Shown here one piece after another: positions 22,799 to 31,682 of a stretch of 64,000 bases of DNA; within the stretch, counting starts at the first letter, position 1; every line of letters starts with the position of its first letter. Source of the stretch: Mycolicibacter senuensis. GTDB taxonomy: Bacteria; Actinomycetota; Actinomycetes; Mycobacteriales; Mycobacteriaceae. Made by a program: the position numbers and the translations under genes. The stretch covers positions 186,001 through 250,000 of the forward strand of contig NZ_LQPS01000043.1 of assembly GCF_002101885.1 (NCBI RefSeq), written 5' to 3'. The notes under the pieces were generated by a model. It was not told where the DNA came from, ran no database searches, and saw nothing but the letters and a program-made list of their open reading frames with translations.

Positions 22799-24457
22799 GT
22801 GGGCAACCCGGATCGGCGGCTGGATGCGGCCACCTTGCGGGACTGGGCGCACACCGCGGTCGGCGATCTGATCACCCACACCGACGAGATCAACCAGCTC
22901 AACGTCTTCCCGGTCGCCGATTCCGACACCGGCACGAACATGCTGTTCACCATGCGTTCGGCCCTGGCCGAGGCCAACACCGAGGCCGCCTCCGGGGAGG
23001 TGGCCCGGGTCGCCGCCGCGCTGTCGTCGGGGGCGCTGCACGGGGCCCGCGGCAACTCCGGGGTGATCCTGTCGCAGATCCTGCGCGGCCTGGCCGATGT
23101 GACCGCCGCCGAAGAGGGCACCGCCGACCCCACCGTCGTTGATGCCGCGCTGCTCGGCGCCGGCCTGCGGCACGGCGTCGGGCTGGTGATCACCTCGATG
23201 GGCGGTCGCGAGGTGCCGGGAACCATCGTCTCGGTGCTGCAGGCGGCGGCCGCGGCCGTCGAGCAGTGCGCCGCCCGGGGGGCCGGGCTGGCGGTGGCGG
23301 TCAGCGCCGCCACCGATGCCGCCGCCGAGGCGCTGGACAAGACCACCGAACAACTCGACGTGCTGGCGCAGGCCGGTGTCGTCGACGCCGGCGGCCGCGG
23401 ACTGCTGGTGTTGCTCGATGCGCTGCGGTCGACGATCACCGGACAGGCGCCCGTCCGGCCGGTTTACCAGCCGTCGCCACGGCCGCGGGCCGCCGAAGCC
23501 GTCACCGAGCAACCCGCACCGCAGTTCGAGGTGATGTACCTGCTCGGCGAATGCGCGCCCGAAGACACCGAAGCGCTGCGCGAACGGCTCACCCAGCTCG
23601 GCGAATCGGTGGCGATCGCGACGTCGGGGGTGGTCGGCGGCTATTCGGTGCACGTCCACACCGACGACGCCGGTGCCGCCGTGGAGGCGGGCCTGGCGTT
23701 CGGCCGGCCGCGGCGCATCCAGATCTCGGCGCTGGCCGGCGCCACCGGCCTGCCGCCGGGCAGCTGGGCCCGTGAGCGCGCGGTACTGGCCGTGGTCGAC
23801 GGCGAGGGCGCGCAGGAGTTGTTCCACGGCGAGGGAGCCTGCGTGCTGCGGCCCGACGCCCACAGCGCCGACCCGACGATGATGGTCACCGCCCAGCAGC
23901 TGCTGCGGGCGGTGGTCGACACCGGTGCCGCCCAGGTGATGCTGCTGCCCAACGGCTATGTCGCCGCCGAGGAATTGGTGGCCGGGTGCACCGCGGCCAT
24001 CGGCTGGGGTATCGACGTGGTCCCGGTTCCGACCGGGTCGATGGTGCAGGGGCTGTCCGCGCTGGCCGTCCACGATCCGGGCCGGCCGGTCGTCGACGAC
24101 GGGTACACCATGGCCCGGGTGGCCGGCACCACCCGGCACGGCTCGGTGCGCGTCGCCACCGAGCAGGCGCTGACCTGGGCCGGCACCTGCCGCCCCGGCG
24201 ACGGGCTCGGCATCGCCGGCGACGAGGTGTTGATCGTGGCCGGTGACGTGGGCGCTGCCGCGATCGGCCTGATCGACCTGCTGCTGGCCGCCGGTGGTGA
24301 ACTGGTCACGGTGCTGATCGGGGCTGAGCACGACGGCTTGCCGGGCAATGTCGTCGACGTGCTGGCCGAGCACGTGCACGATCGGCACCCGGGCATCGAA
24401 TTGGCGGCCTACGTCACCGGGCACCGGGGCGACGCGCTGCTGATCGGGGTCGAGTAG
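22799..24457 (+). CDS. DAK2/DhaL-domain protein, FakA/YloV type (Rv2974c-Rv2975c region)
   Basis: A 552-residue protein. The N-terminal DhaL-type nucleotide-binding domain (about 1-200) has the acidic metal loop NVFPVADSDTGTNM and GARGNSGVILSQ. The C-terminal half resembles the DegV-partner domain of FakA, the ATP-binding subunit of bacterial fatty-acid kinase. In M. tuberculosis this locus is annotated as two genes, Rv2974c and Rv2975c; here it is one uninterrupted gene. GTG at 22799 gives a better distance to AGGAAGG than the GTG at 22793. recG begins 2 bases after the stop. A fatty-acid kinase role is inference. Confidence 0.85.
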   Translation: MGNPDRRLDAATLRDWAHTAVGDLITHTDEINQLNVFPVADSDTGTNMLFTMRSALAEANTEAASGEVARVAAALSSGALHGARGNSGVILSQILRGLADVTAAEEGTADPTVVDAALLGAGLRHGVGLVITSMGGREVPGTIVSVLQAAAAAVEQCAARGAGLAVAVSAATDAAAEALDKTTEQLDVLAQAGVVDAGGRGLLVLLDALRSTITGQAPVRPVYQPSPRPRAAEAVTEQPAPQFEVMYLLGECAPEDTEALRERLTQLGESVAIATSGVVGGYSVHVHTDDAGAAVEAGLAFGRPRRIQISALAGATGLPPGSWARERAVLAVVDGEGAQELFHGEGACVLRPDAHSADPTMMVTAQQLLRAVVDTGAAQVMLLPNGYVAAEELVAGCTAAIGWGIDVVPVPTGSMVQGLSALAVHDPGRPVVDDGYTMARVAGTTRHGSVRVATEQALTWAGTCRPGDGLGIAGDEVLIVAGDVGAAAIGLIDLLLAAGGELVTVLIGAEHDGLPGNVVDVLAEHVHDRHPGIELAAYVTGHRGDALLIGVE

Positions 24458-24459
24458 CG

Positions 24460-26685
24460 ATGGTCACGCTGGCTGACCGGCTGGATTTCATCGTCGGCTC
24501 CGATGCCGCGGGAAAGCTCGACGATGCGTTCGGCATCCGTACCGTCGGTGACCTGCTGCGGCACTATCCGCGCAGCTACGTCGAAGGCACCGGGGTCCGC
24601 GGCGCGGCGGACAGCCGCCCCGAAGAAGGCGACCACATCACCGTCGTCGACACCATCTCCTCCGCGGTGCTCAAAGACATGCAGCGCCGCAAGGGCAAAT
24701 TCCTCGCCGTCACCGTCGGTAGTGGCCGCAACAAGGTCAGTGCGACCTTCTTCAACCCCAAAGGCCTGCGTTGGCGGCTGACGCCCGGCACCCGGGTGAT
24801 GCTGTCCGGCGAGGTCAAGCTGTACCGGGGCGCGATCCAGCTCACCCATCCGGACTTTTTGGTACTCAAAGAAGCCGACGGCGAAGCGCAGGACCGCAAC
24901 TTCGGCAGCAGTTCGCTGCGCAACATCGCCGACGCATCGCAGAAGGTCAGCGGGCAGATCGACCAGTCGGACTTCGAACGCAGCTGCTACCCGATCTATC
25001 CGGCCACCGCGAAACTGCAGAGCTGGGACATCTTCGCCTGTGTCCGGCAGGTTCTCGCGGTGCTCGATCCGGTGCCCGACCCGTTGCCGGCCGCGGTGCG
25101 CACCGAACGTGGTCTGCTCAGCGAAGACGACGCGTTGCGGGGGATCCATCTGTCGGAGAAGGCAGCCGAACGGGACCGTGCCCGCGACCGGTTGGCCGTC
25201 GACGAAGCCTTCGGTCTGCAATGGGCGCTGGCGATGCGCCGGCACAGTGAACTGTCCGAATCCGGCTTGCCCGCGCCGCGCCGTGCGAACGGGTTGGTCG
25301 CAGAACTGCTGCGGCGGTTGCCGTTCGAGCTGACGGCCGGGCAGCGTGATGTGCTCGACGTGTTGAAGGCCGAGCTGGGCGCGTCGCGCCCGATGAACCG
25401 GCTGCTGCAGGGCGAAGTCGGTTCGGGAAAAACGGTCGTGGCGCTGCTGGCGATGCTGCAGCTGGTTGATGCCGGCTATCAATGCGCGTTGTTGGCCCCC
25501 ACCGAAGTGCTTGCCGCCCAACATGTTCGGTCGATCCAAGACATGCTCGGGCCGCTGGCGCTCGCCGGTCAGCTGGGCGGGTCGGACAATGCCACCGCGG
25601 TGGCGCTGCTCACCGGTTCGATGCCGGCGGCCGCCAAGAAGCAGGCTCGCGCCCAGATCGCCGACGGTCGGGCTGGCATCGTGGTCGGAACCCATGCCTT
25701 GCTGGTCGACGCGGTCGAGTTCGCCAACCTGGGCATGGTGGTCGTCGACGAGCAGCACCGGTTCGGCGTCGAACAGCGAGACCGGTTGCGCGCCAAAGCC
25801 CCCGACGGCATCACCCCGCACCTGCTGGTGATGACCGCGACGCCTATTCCGCGCACCGTCGCGCTCACCGTCTACGGTGACCTGGAGACCTCCACGTTGC
25901 GTGAGCTACCGCGCGGCCGCCAGCCGATCGTCAGCTCGGTGATCTTCGAAAAGGAGAAACCGGCCTGGCTGGAGCGGGCCTGGCAGCGCATCCGCGAAGA
26001 GGTCGCCGCCGGCCGACAGGCCTATGTGGTGGCGCCCCGCATCGATGAGTCCGACGACACCAGGTCCGGCGGGGCCGAGGAGAACGGCCGAACCTCGGCC
26101 ACCGCGGTCGGCCTGTTCGATCAGCTGCGGGCCGGACCGCTGTCGGGGTTGCGGCTGGGCTTGATGCACGGACGGCTCAGCGGCGACGAGAAGGACGCGG
26201 TGATGAGCGCGTTCCGTTCCGGGGAGGTGGATGTGCTGGTGTGCACCACCGTGATCGAGGTCGGCGTCGACGTGCCCAACGCCACCGTCATGCTGATCGC
26301 CGATGCCGACTGGTTCGGCATCAGCCAGCTGCACCAGTTGCGTGGCCGGATCGGCCGCGGCCAGCACGCCAGCCTCTGCCTGTTCGTGACCTCGAGCAGC
26401 CCGAAATCCAAATCCGGAAAACGTTTGGAGGCCGTTGCCGGGACACTGGACGGGTTCGCGCTGGCCGACCTGGACCTGACCGAGCGCGGCGAGGGAGATG
26501 TGCTGGGCCGCAACCAGTCCGGTTGGAGCGGCGGCCTGAAACTGCTTTCGCTGGCCGATCACGGTGAGCTGATCGAAGCCGCCCGCGACTTCTGCGTGCA
26601 GGCCTGGGCCGCCGACCCGTCCGATCCCGGCTTGGCACTGCTGGCCGAGCCTTTCACCGACATCGAATATCTGGACAAGGCATGA
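24460..26685 (+). CDS. recG: ATP-dependent DNA helicase RecG
   Basis: A 741-residue superfamily 2 helicase that remodels stalled replication forks and Holliday junctions. The N-terminal wedge/OB domain (about 1-200) is followed by the helicase core: GEVGSGKT (Walker A), VVVDEQHRFGVEQ (the DEQH box typical of RecG), TATPIPRT, and GRIGRGQHASLC in motif VI. It starts 2 bases after the DAK gene and its stop overlaps the next gene by ATGA. Confidence 0.98.
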   Translation: MVTLADRLDFIVGSDAAGKLDDAFGIRTVGDLLRHYPRSYVEGTGVRGAADSRPEEGDHITVVDTISSAVLKDMQRRKGKFLAVTVGSGRNKVSATFFNPKGLRWRLTPGTRVMLSGEVKLYRGAIQLTHPDFLVLKEADGEAQDRNFGSSSLRNIADASQKVSGQIDQSDFERSCYPIYPATAKLQSWDIFACVRQVLAVLDPVPDPLPAAVRTERGLLSEDDALRGIHLSEKAAERDRARDRLAVDEAFGLQWALAMRRHSELSESGLPAPRRANGLVAELLRRLPFELTAGQRDVLDVLKAELGASRPMNRLLQGEVGSGKTVVALLAMLQLVDAGYQCALLAPTEVLAAQHVRSIQDMLGPLALAGQLGGSDNATAVALLTGSMPAAAKKQARAQIADGRAGIVVGTHALLVDAVEFANLGMVVVDEQHRFGVEQRDRLRAKAPDGITPHLLVMTATPIPRTVALTVYGDLETSTLRELPRGRQPIVSSVIFEKEKPAWLERAWQRIREEVAAGRQAYVVAPRIDESDDTRSGGAEENGRTSATAVGLFDQLRAGPLSGLRLGLMHGRLSGDEKDAVMSAFRSGEVDVLVCTTVIEVGVDVPNATVMLIADADWFGISQLHQLRGRIGRGQHASLCLFVTSSSPKSKSGKRLEAVAGTLDGFALADLDLTERGEGDVLGRNQSGWSGGLKLLSLADHGELIEAARDFCVQAWAADPSDPGLALLAEPFTDIEYLDKA

Positions 26686-27398
26686 ACCCGAGCCGCAAGA
26701 CCCTGCTGTGGCTGGCCGCGGCGGCGCTGCTGGCCGTCGTCGTAGCCGTTCAGACCGTGTCCGCAGCGAACCACGACAGCCGTGCCATCGCCGCGCAGGC
26801 CGGCATGCCCACCGTGGCGCCCGGCGCCGACGTGCTGGCGGGGATCACGGTGGTGCCGGCGCGCACCCACCGCTACGACTACCGCCGCGCACTGTTCGGC
26901 GACGCCTGGAACGACGACAACGACGCGCCCGGTGGGCGCAACGGCTGCGACACCCGCAACGACATCCTCAACCGCGACCTGGTCGACATCACCCACGTGT
27001 CGACGAAACGCTGCGCGGCCGCCGTCGCCACCGGCATCCTGCACGACCCCTACACCAACGCCGCGGTCGCCTTCAGCCGCGGCGCCAAGATCGGTGAGGC
27101 GGTGCAGATCGACCACATCGTGCCGCTGGCCTACGCCTGGGACATGGGCGCCTCGGCATGGCCGTACCGGCAGCGGCTGCGGTTCGCCAACGACCCGGCC
27201 AACCTGCTGGCGGTCGCCGGGCAGGCCAACCAGGACAAGGGCGACGCCGGTCCGGGGCAATGGATGCCGCCGAACAAATCGTTCGCCTGCCAGTACGCGG
27301 TCGCCTACATCGCCGTGCTGCGGGGCTACGCCCTGCGTCTCGACCAGCCGTCGGCCGACGCGCTGCGCGAAGCCGCTGCGACGTGCCCGGCCGGGTAG
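26682..27398 (+). CDS. Secreted HNH/DUF1524-type nuclease family protein (Rv2972c-like)
   Basis: A 238-residue protein with an N-terminal signal or anchor (LLWLAAAALLAVVVAVQTVSA at about 8-28) and a DUF1524/GmrSD-type HNH domain: VQIDHIVPLAYAWDMGA supplies the catalytic His region, and FANDPANLLAVAGQANQDKGD the Asn and Lys. Cys pair NGCDTRN and KRCAAAV suggests a disulfide. It matches the position of Rv2972c. It is probably an exported nuclease; the role is unknown. It overlaps recG by four bases. Confidence 0.85.
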   Translation: MNPSRKTLLWLAAAALLAVVVAVQTVSAANHDSRAIAAQAGMPTVAPGADVLAGITVVPARTHRYDYRRALFGDAWNDDNDAPGGRNGCDTRNDILNRDLVDITHVSTKRCAAAVATGILHDPYTNAAVAFSRGAKIGEAVQIDHIVPLAYAWDMGASAWPYRQRLRFANDPANLLAVAGQANQDKGDAGPGQWMPPNKSFACQYAVAYIAVLRGYALRLDQPSADALREAAATCPAG

Positions 27399-27429
27399 GG
27401 CTGCGACACCGCTCGCCGGCAGGGCAGAC

Positions 27430-28269
27430 TCAGGTACCGGTGTAGGTGAGCGGGTCTTCGCGGAAGCGGGTGCCGTCGTCGAGCCCGTTGAGGCTGGCCA
27501 TGTGTTCGTCGGCCAGCTCGAAACCGAACACGTCGAGGTTGGCCGCGATGCGTTCGGGCTGGGACGACCGCGGAATGACCACGTTGCCCAGCTGCAGGTT
27601 CCACCGGATCAGCACCTGAGCCGGGGTCTTGGAGTACTCGCCGGCGATCGCGGTCACCGCCGGGTGGTCGAGCAACCGGGCCACACCCAGCGGGCTGTAG
27701 GCCTGCGTGATGATGCCGCGCTCGGCGTGCACGGCCCGCAACTCGGCCTGGTTGAGCAGCGGATGCAGCTCGATCTGGTTGACCGAGGGGGTCTCGAACG
27801 CCAGGTCGATCACGTCCTCGAGGTGGTTCGCGGTGAAGTTGCACACCCCGATGGACCGGGCCAGTCCCAGTTCCCTGGTCTGGATGAGGCCGCCGAAGCT
27901 GTCGACGTACATGCCCAACGAGGGAGCCGGCCAGTGGACCAGGTACAGATCCACATAGTCCATTCCGAGCCGCTCCAGGCTGGCCTTGCAGGCTTCGATG
28001 GCGGCGGTCAGTCCCTGGTCGGCGTTGGCCAGCTTGGTGGTGACGAACACCTCCTCGCGCGGGATCCCTGAGGCGGCGATCGCCCGGCCCACCGCGGCCT
28101 CGTTGCCGTACACCTTGGCGGTGTCGATCAGCCGGCAGCCCGACTCGAGCGCGGCGGCGACCGCGCGCTCAGTCTCGGCGTCGGACAATTCGGCCACCCC
28201 GAGGCCCAGCGTCGGCATGGAATGGCCGTCGTTGAGCGCGACGGTGGGGATCGCAGTTCCCGGCGTCAT
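27430..28269 (-). CDS. Aldo/keto reductase (copy 2 of a tandem pair)
   Basis: A 279-residue NADPH-dependent aldo/keto reductase of the Rv2971 type. The tetrad is visible: Asp and Tyr in RLIDTAKVYGNE, Lys in TTKLANADQG and His in LVHWPAP. It starts 1 base after the stop of the upstream paralogue, so the two form one operon made by tandem duplication. Relatives reduce toxic aldehydes such as methylglyoxal. This copy has diverged in the tetrad surroundings (DTAKVYGNE rather than DTAALYGNE). Confidence 0.93.
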   Translation of the reverse strand: MTPGTAIPTVALNDGHSMPTLGLGVAELSDAETERAVAAALESGCRLIDTAKVYGNEAAVGRAIAASGIPREEVFVTTKLANADQGLTAAIEACKASLERLGMDYVDLYLVHWPAPSLGMYVDSFGGLIQTRELGLARSIGVCNFTANHLEDVIDLAFETPSVNQIELHPLLNQAELRAVHAERGIITQAYSPLGVARLLDHPAVTAIAGEYSKTPAQVLIRWNLQLGNVVIPRSSQPERIAANLDVFGFELADEHMASLNGLDDGTRFREDPLTYTGT

Positions 28270-28270
28270 C

Positions 28271-29116
28271 TCACCTACCTGTGTAATCGAACGTGCGCGG
28301 ATCGGGTCCCAGTCGGGCGCGGTCGTCGAGCGAGGATATCGCGGCCATCTCGGCCGCGCCGAGTTCGAAGTCGAAGACTTCGAAGTTGCTGATGATGCGC
28401 TCAGGGTTCACCGATTTCGGAATCACGATATTACCGAGCTGAAGATGCCACCGGATGAGCACCTGCGCCGGAGTCTTACCGCAACGCTGCGCAACCTCGG
28501 TGACCACCGGGTGCGCCAGCAGCGAGCCGCGCCCCAACGGCGCCCACGCCTCGGTGGCGATACCCAGGCGGGCGTGCACTTCACGCAATTCGGGCTGGCT
28601 GAATCGCGGATGCAGCTCGACCTGGTTGACCACCGGCACGATGCCGGTCCCGTCGATGAGCAACTCGAGGTGCTCGCGTTCGAAGTTGCTCACCCCGATC
28701 GAGCGGATCCGGCCCTGATCGCGTAGATGGGCCAGCGCCCGGAAGGTGTCGACGAATTTGCCACGTGCCGGAAGCGGCCAATGGATCAGGTAGAGATCCA
28801 GGACGTCCAGACCGAGCCGGTCCATGCTCTTCTCGAACGCGGCCAGCGTCGAATCGTATCCCTGGTCGGCGTTCCACACCTTGGTGACGAGATACACCTC
28901 GTCGCGAACCAGCCCCGACGCCGCGACCGCACGGCCGACCTCGCGCTCGTTGCCGTAGAGCGCCGCGGTGTCGATGTGGCGGTACCCGGCCGCAAGTGCG
29001 GTGCTCACCGACTGTTCGGTCTCGGCGGGCGAAATCTGGTAAACCCCGAAACCGAGGCGGGGGATCGAATTACCGTCGTTGAGCGTGACCGAGCGCAAGT
29101 TACGTCGAACAGTCAT
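28271..29116 (-). CDS. Aldo/keto reductase (copy 1 of a tandem pair, Rv2971-like)
   Basis: A 281-residue aldo/keto reductase with the tetrad in HIDTAALYGNE, VTKVWNADQG and LIHWPLP, and the NADPH-binding end IPKSVNPERI. The ATG at 29116 is chosen from family homology (RNLRSVTLNDGNSIPRLGFGVYQI), and the upstream frame to 29440 is rejected because it overlaps lipN antisense. Its start codon shares two bases with the predicted lipN start on the other strand. Confidence 0.93.
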   Translation of the reverse strand: MTVRRNLRSVTLNDGNSIPRLGFGVYQISPAETEQSVSTALAAGYRHIDTAALYGNEREVGRAVAASGLVRDEVYLVTKVWNADQGYDSTLAAFEKSMDRLGLDVLDLYLIHWPLPARGKFVDTFRALAHLRDQGRIRSIGVSNFEREHLELLIDGTGIVPVVNQVELHPRFSQPELREVHARLGIATEAWAPLGRGSLLAHPVVTEVAQRCGKTPAQVLIRWHLQLGNIVIPKSVNPERIISNFEVFDFELGAAEMAAISSLDDRARLGPDPRTFDYTGR

Positions 29117-30230
29117 GCCAGGAAGTCTGCCATCCGGGGCCGGCCCGGGGGCGGCGGCGCGGTGGGCCGAACAGCTACAGAGCACCGTCTTCAACGTCGG
29201 CATGAAGGTGACGCCGATGCTGCCCATCGGGCTGCAGCGGCTGATGACCGGCGGACGGTCGGTGACCATCGACGGCAACACCTTGGACCCGACGTTGCGG
29301 CTGGCGTTGGCCGGGCAGCGCGCGCTGGGCATCAACGGCATCATCGTCGACGACGACGCGGCCGCCTCCCGGGCCCAGTTGCGGGAGCTGACCGCGGGGC
29401 TCGGCGGGGCCGACATCCACGGCTGCGAGGTCCGTGACATCGTGCTGCCGGGCCCGGCCGGGGAGATCGCCGCCCGGCACTACCGCCCGGTCGGTGGGCC
29501 GGACGGCACCGCCCACCCGCTGCTGGTCTTCTATCACGGCGGTGGATTCGTGGTGGGGGACTTGGACACCCACGACGCCGTGTGCAGGCTGACCTGCCGC
29601 GACGCCGATGTCGCGGTGCTGTCGATCGATTACCGGCTGGCCCCCGAACATCCGGCGCCGGCCGCCCTCGACGATGCCTACGCGGCGTTCCGGTGGGCCT
29701 GCGAGCATGCCCACGAACTGGGTGGTATCCCGGGGCGGATCGCGGTCGGCGGCGACAGCGCCGGCGGCAACCTGGCCGCCGGGGTGGCGTTGCTGGCCCG
29801 CGACGACTCCGGCCCGGCGCCGATCCTGCAGTGGCTGATCTACCCGGTGACCGACTGCGTGGCCGTGACCCGCTCACGCACCCTCTACGGCGACGGTTAC
29901 CTGCTCACCAAGCACGACATCGACTGGTTCACCGCCCAGTACGTGGGCCGCTCGCAGCTGGAGCCGACCGACCCGCGGGTGTCACCGCTGCTGGCCGGCG
30001 ACCTGTCCGGGTTACCGCCCGCGCTGATCACGGTGGCCGGCTTCGACCCGCTGCACGACGAAGGCGAACAGTTCGCCGCCGCCCTGCGCGACGCCGGGGT
30101 CGTGGTCGATCTGCGGCGGATGCGGTCGTTGACGCACGGATTCATCAACCTGTTCGGCCTGGGCGGCGGCAGCGCCACCGCGACCGACGCGTTGATCTCG
30201 GCGCTGCGCGCCCACCTCAGCCGCAGCTGA
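29115..30230 (+). CDS. lipN: Alpha/beta-hydrolase esterase/lipase LipN
   Basis: A 371-residue hormone-sensitive-lipase family esterase. The oxyanion-hole motif FYHGGGFVVG, the nucleophile elbow GGDSAGGNLAAG, and Asp (FDPLHDEGE) and His (SLTHGFINLF) complete the triad. It closely follows M. tuberculosis LipN (Rv2970c), including DGNTLDPTLRL and LISALRAHLSR. The ATG at 29115 is preferred; a TTG at 29079 would add 12 residues. The proposed start overlaps the divergent reductase's ATG (CATG), so one of the two starts may be annotated too early. Confidence 0.92.
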   Translation: MPGSLPSGAGPGAAARWAEQLQSTVFNVGMKVTPMLPIGLQRLMTGGRSVTIDGNTLDPTLRLALAGQRALGINGIIVDDDAAASRAQLRELTAGLGGADIHGCEVRDIVLPGPAGEIAARHYRPVGGPDGTAHPLLVFYHGGGFVVGDLDTHDAVCRLTCRDADVAVLSIDYRLAPEHPAPAALDDAYAAFRWACEHAHELGGIPGRIAVGGDSAGGNLAAGVALLARDDSGPAPILQWLIYPVTDCVAVTRSRTLYGDGYLLTKHDIDWFTAQYVGRSQLEPTDPRVSPLLAGDLSGLPPALITVAGFDPLHDEGEQFAAALRDAGVVVDLRRMRSLTHGFINLFGLGGGSATATDALISALRAHLSRS

Positions 30231-30249
30231 GCCGCCGAGCCCACGCCGG

Positions 30250-30255
30250 TACGCT
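30250..30255 (+). promoter_or_regulatory. Candidate -10 hexamer for the DsbA-VKOR operon
   Basis: TACGCT, with a leader of about 35 bases to the GTG at 30297, which is preceded by CGAGGA. Confidence 0.3.
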
Positions 30256-30296
30256 GAACCGCAAACCCGACCACCGAACACGAGGATCAACCGACT

Positions 30297-31055
30297 GTGG
30301 CCAGCAAACCCAAACGCCCCGGCGCCTCCGGCCTGAAGGCCGGCGATCACAAACGCAACCTCGCCCTGCAGATCGGGCTCATCGCCATCGTGGTGGTGTT
30401 CGCGGTGGGACTGATCGGCTACATCGTGATGTCCAACAGTCACAAGAAGGGCGCCGGGGCCGGTGAGGCGGTCCGGGTGACCTCGAGCAAGCTGGTCACC
30501 AAGGACGACAGCGACGAGCCCAAGGCCGTGCTGACGTTCTACGAGGACTTCCTCTGCCCGGCCTGCGGCAACCTCGAACGGGTGCTCGGCCCGACGGTGT
30601 CCCGGCTGATCGACAGCGGGGCGATCGCGGCCGACTACCACATGGTCGCGATTCTGGACCGGTCGCAGAATGACAATTACTCATCGCGGGCAGGGGCGGC
30701 GGCCTACTGCGTCGCCGACGAGAACATCGACGCGTTCCGCCGGTTCCACAACGCGCTCTTCACCGCCGAACTGCAGCCGTCCGAGATCGGCACGGAGTTC
30801 CCCGACGACAAGCGGCTGATCGAGCTGGCCCGCCAGGCCGGCGCCGCCGGCAGCGTTCCGGCCTGCATCAACAGCGGCAAGTACCTCAAGATGGTGGGCG
30901 GCCTGGCCCAGGCCGCCGGCATCCACGCCACCCCGACGCTGCGCATCAACGGTGAGGACTACCGCCCGTCGACACCGGAGGCCCTGGTCGCCAAGATCCG
31001 GGAGATCGTCGGCGATCTGCCGGGTATGGACGTGCCGCCGGCCCAGGAGTCGTGA
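30297..31055 (+). CDS. Membrane-anchored DsbA-like thiol oxidoreductase (Rv2969c-like)
   Basis: A 252-residue protein with an N-terminal transmembrane anchor at about 23-45 and an extracytoplasmic thioredoxin-fold domain. The active site is CPAC (Cys87-Cys90) and the cis-Pro loop is HATPTL. Extra cysteines (AYCVAD, PACINS) may form a structural disulfide. It inserts disulfides in exported proteins and is reoxidised by the VKOR encoded immediately downstream, which overlaps it (GTGA). Confidence 0.95.
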   Translation: MASKPKRPGASGLKAGDHKRNLALQIGLIAIVVVFAVGLIGYIVMSNSHKKGAGAGEAVRVTSSKLVTKDDSDEPKAVLTFYEDFLCPACGNLERVLGPTVSRLIDSGAIAADYHMVAILDRSQNDNYSSRAGAAAYCVADENIDAFRRFHNALFTAELQPSEIGTEFPDDKRLIELARQAGAAGSVPACINSGKYLKMVGGLAQAAGIHATPTLRINGEDYRPSTPEALVAKIREIVGDLPGMDVPPAQES

Positions 31056-31672
31056 GCATCGCCACTTCGACGGTCGAAGCACCCGCGCCGCCGGCGTCGG
31101 GGGTGCAACCGGCGCCATCAACGGCCTGGGTGACGCTGATCGCCGGGGCCATCGGGTTGCTGGCGTCGGTCACGTTGACGGTGGAGAAGATCCGGCTGCT
31201 CACCGATGCGGCATATGTGCCCTCGTGCAATCTCAACCCGGTGTTGTCCTGCGGCCCGGTGATGGCCACCCCGCAGGCTTCGGTGCTGGGCTTCCCGAAC
31301 CCGCTGATGGGCATCGTGGCGTTCACCGTCGTGGTGGTCACCGGGGTGCTGGCGGTGGCGAAAGTGCCGCTGCCGCGCTGGTATTGGACCGCACTGGCGG
31401 TCGGGACCCTGGCCGGGGCCGGCTTCGTGCACTGGCTGATCTTCCAGAGCCTGTATCGGATCGGCGCGCTGTGCCCCTATTGCATGGTGGTCTGGGCGGC
31501 CACGATGCTGCTGTTGGTGGCCTTCGCGGCCTTGGCATCGCAGCCCGGCCGAATACACAAAAGTTTGCAACTTTTGCAGCAGTGGCGGTGGACGCTGATT
31601 GCATTATGGTTTATCGGGTTATTCCTGTTGGTATTCATCAGATTTCAGGACTACTGGTTGACGTTGGTTTAA
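31052..31672 (+). CDS. Vitamin K epoxide reductase (VKOR) family membrane protein (Rv2968c-like)
   Basis: A 206-residue membrane protein with about five hydrophobic segments. CPYC (Cys141-Cys144) is the quinone-proximal active site, and Cys59 and Cys67 form the loop pair that exchanges electrons with DsbA. It replaces DsbB in mycobacteria: it passes electrons from DsbA to menaquinone. It overlaps the DsbA gene by four bases; pyc starts 10 bases downstream. Confidence 0.95.
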   Translation: MSIATSTVEAPAPPASGVQPAPSTAWVTLIAGAIGLLASVTLTVEKIRLLTDAAYVPSCNLNPVLSCGPVMATPQASVLGFPNPLMGIVAFTVVVVTGVLAVAKVPLPRWYWTALAVGTLAGAGFVHWLIFQSLYRIGALCPYCMVVWAATMLLLVAFAALASQPGRIHKSLQLLQQWRWTLIALWFIGLFLLVFIRFQDYWLTLV

Positions 31673-31682
31673 GGGGTGCGGT

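Noticed and set aside
22754..24424. 556-codon minus-strand frame opposite the DAK-domain gene
   Set aside because: Antisense shadow; the plus-strand protein carries all the motifs.
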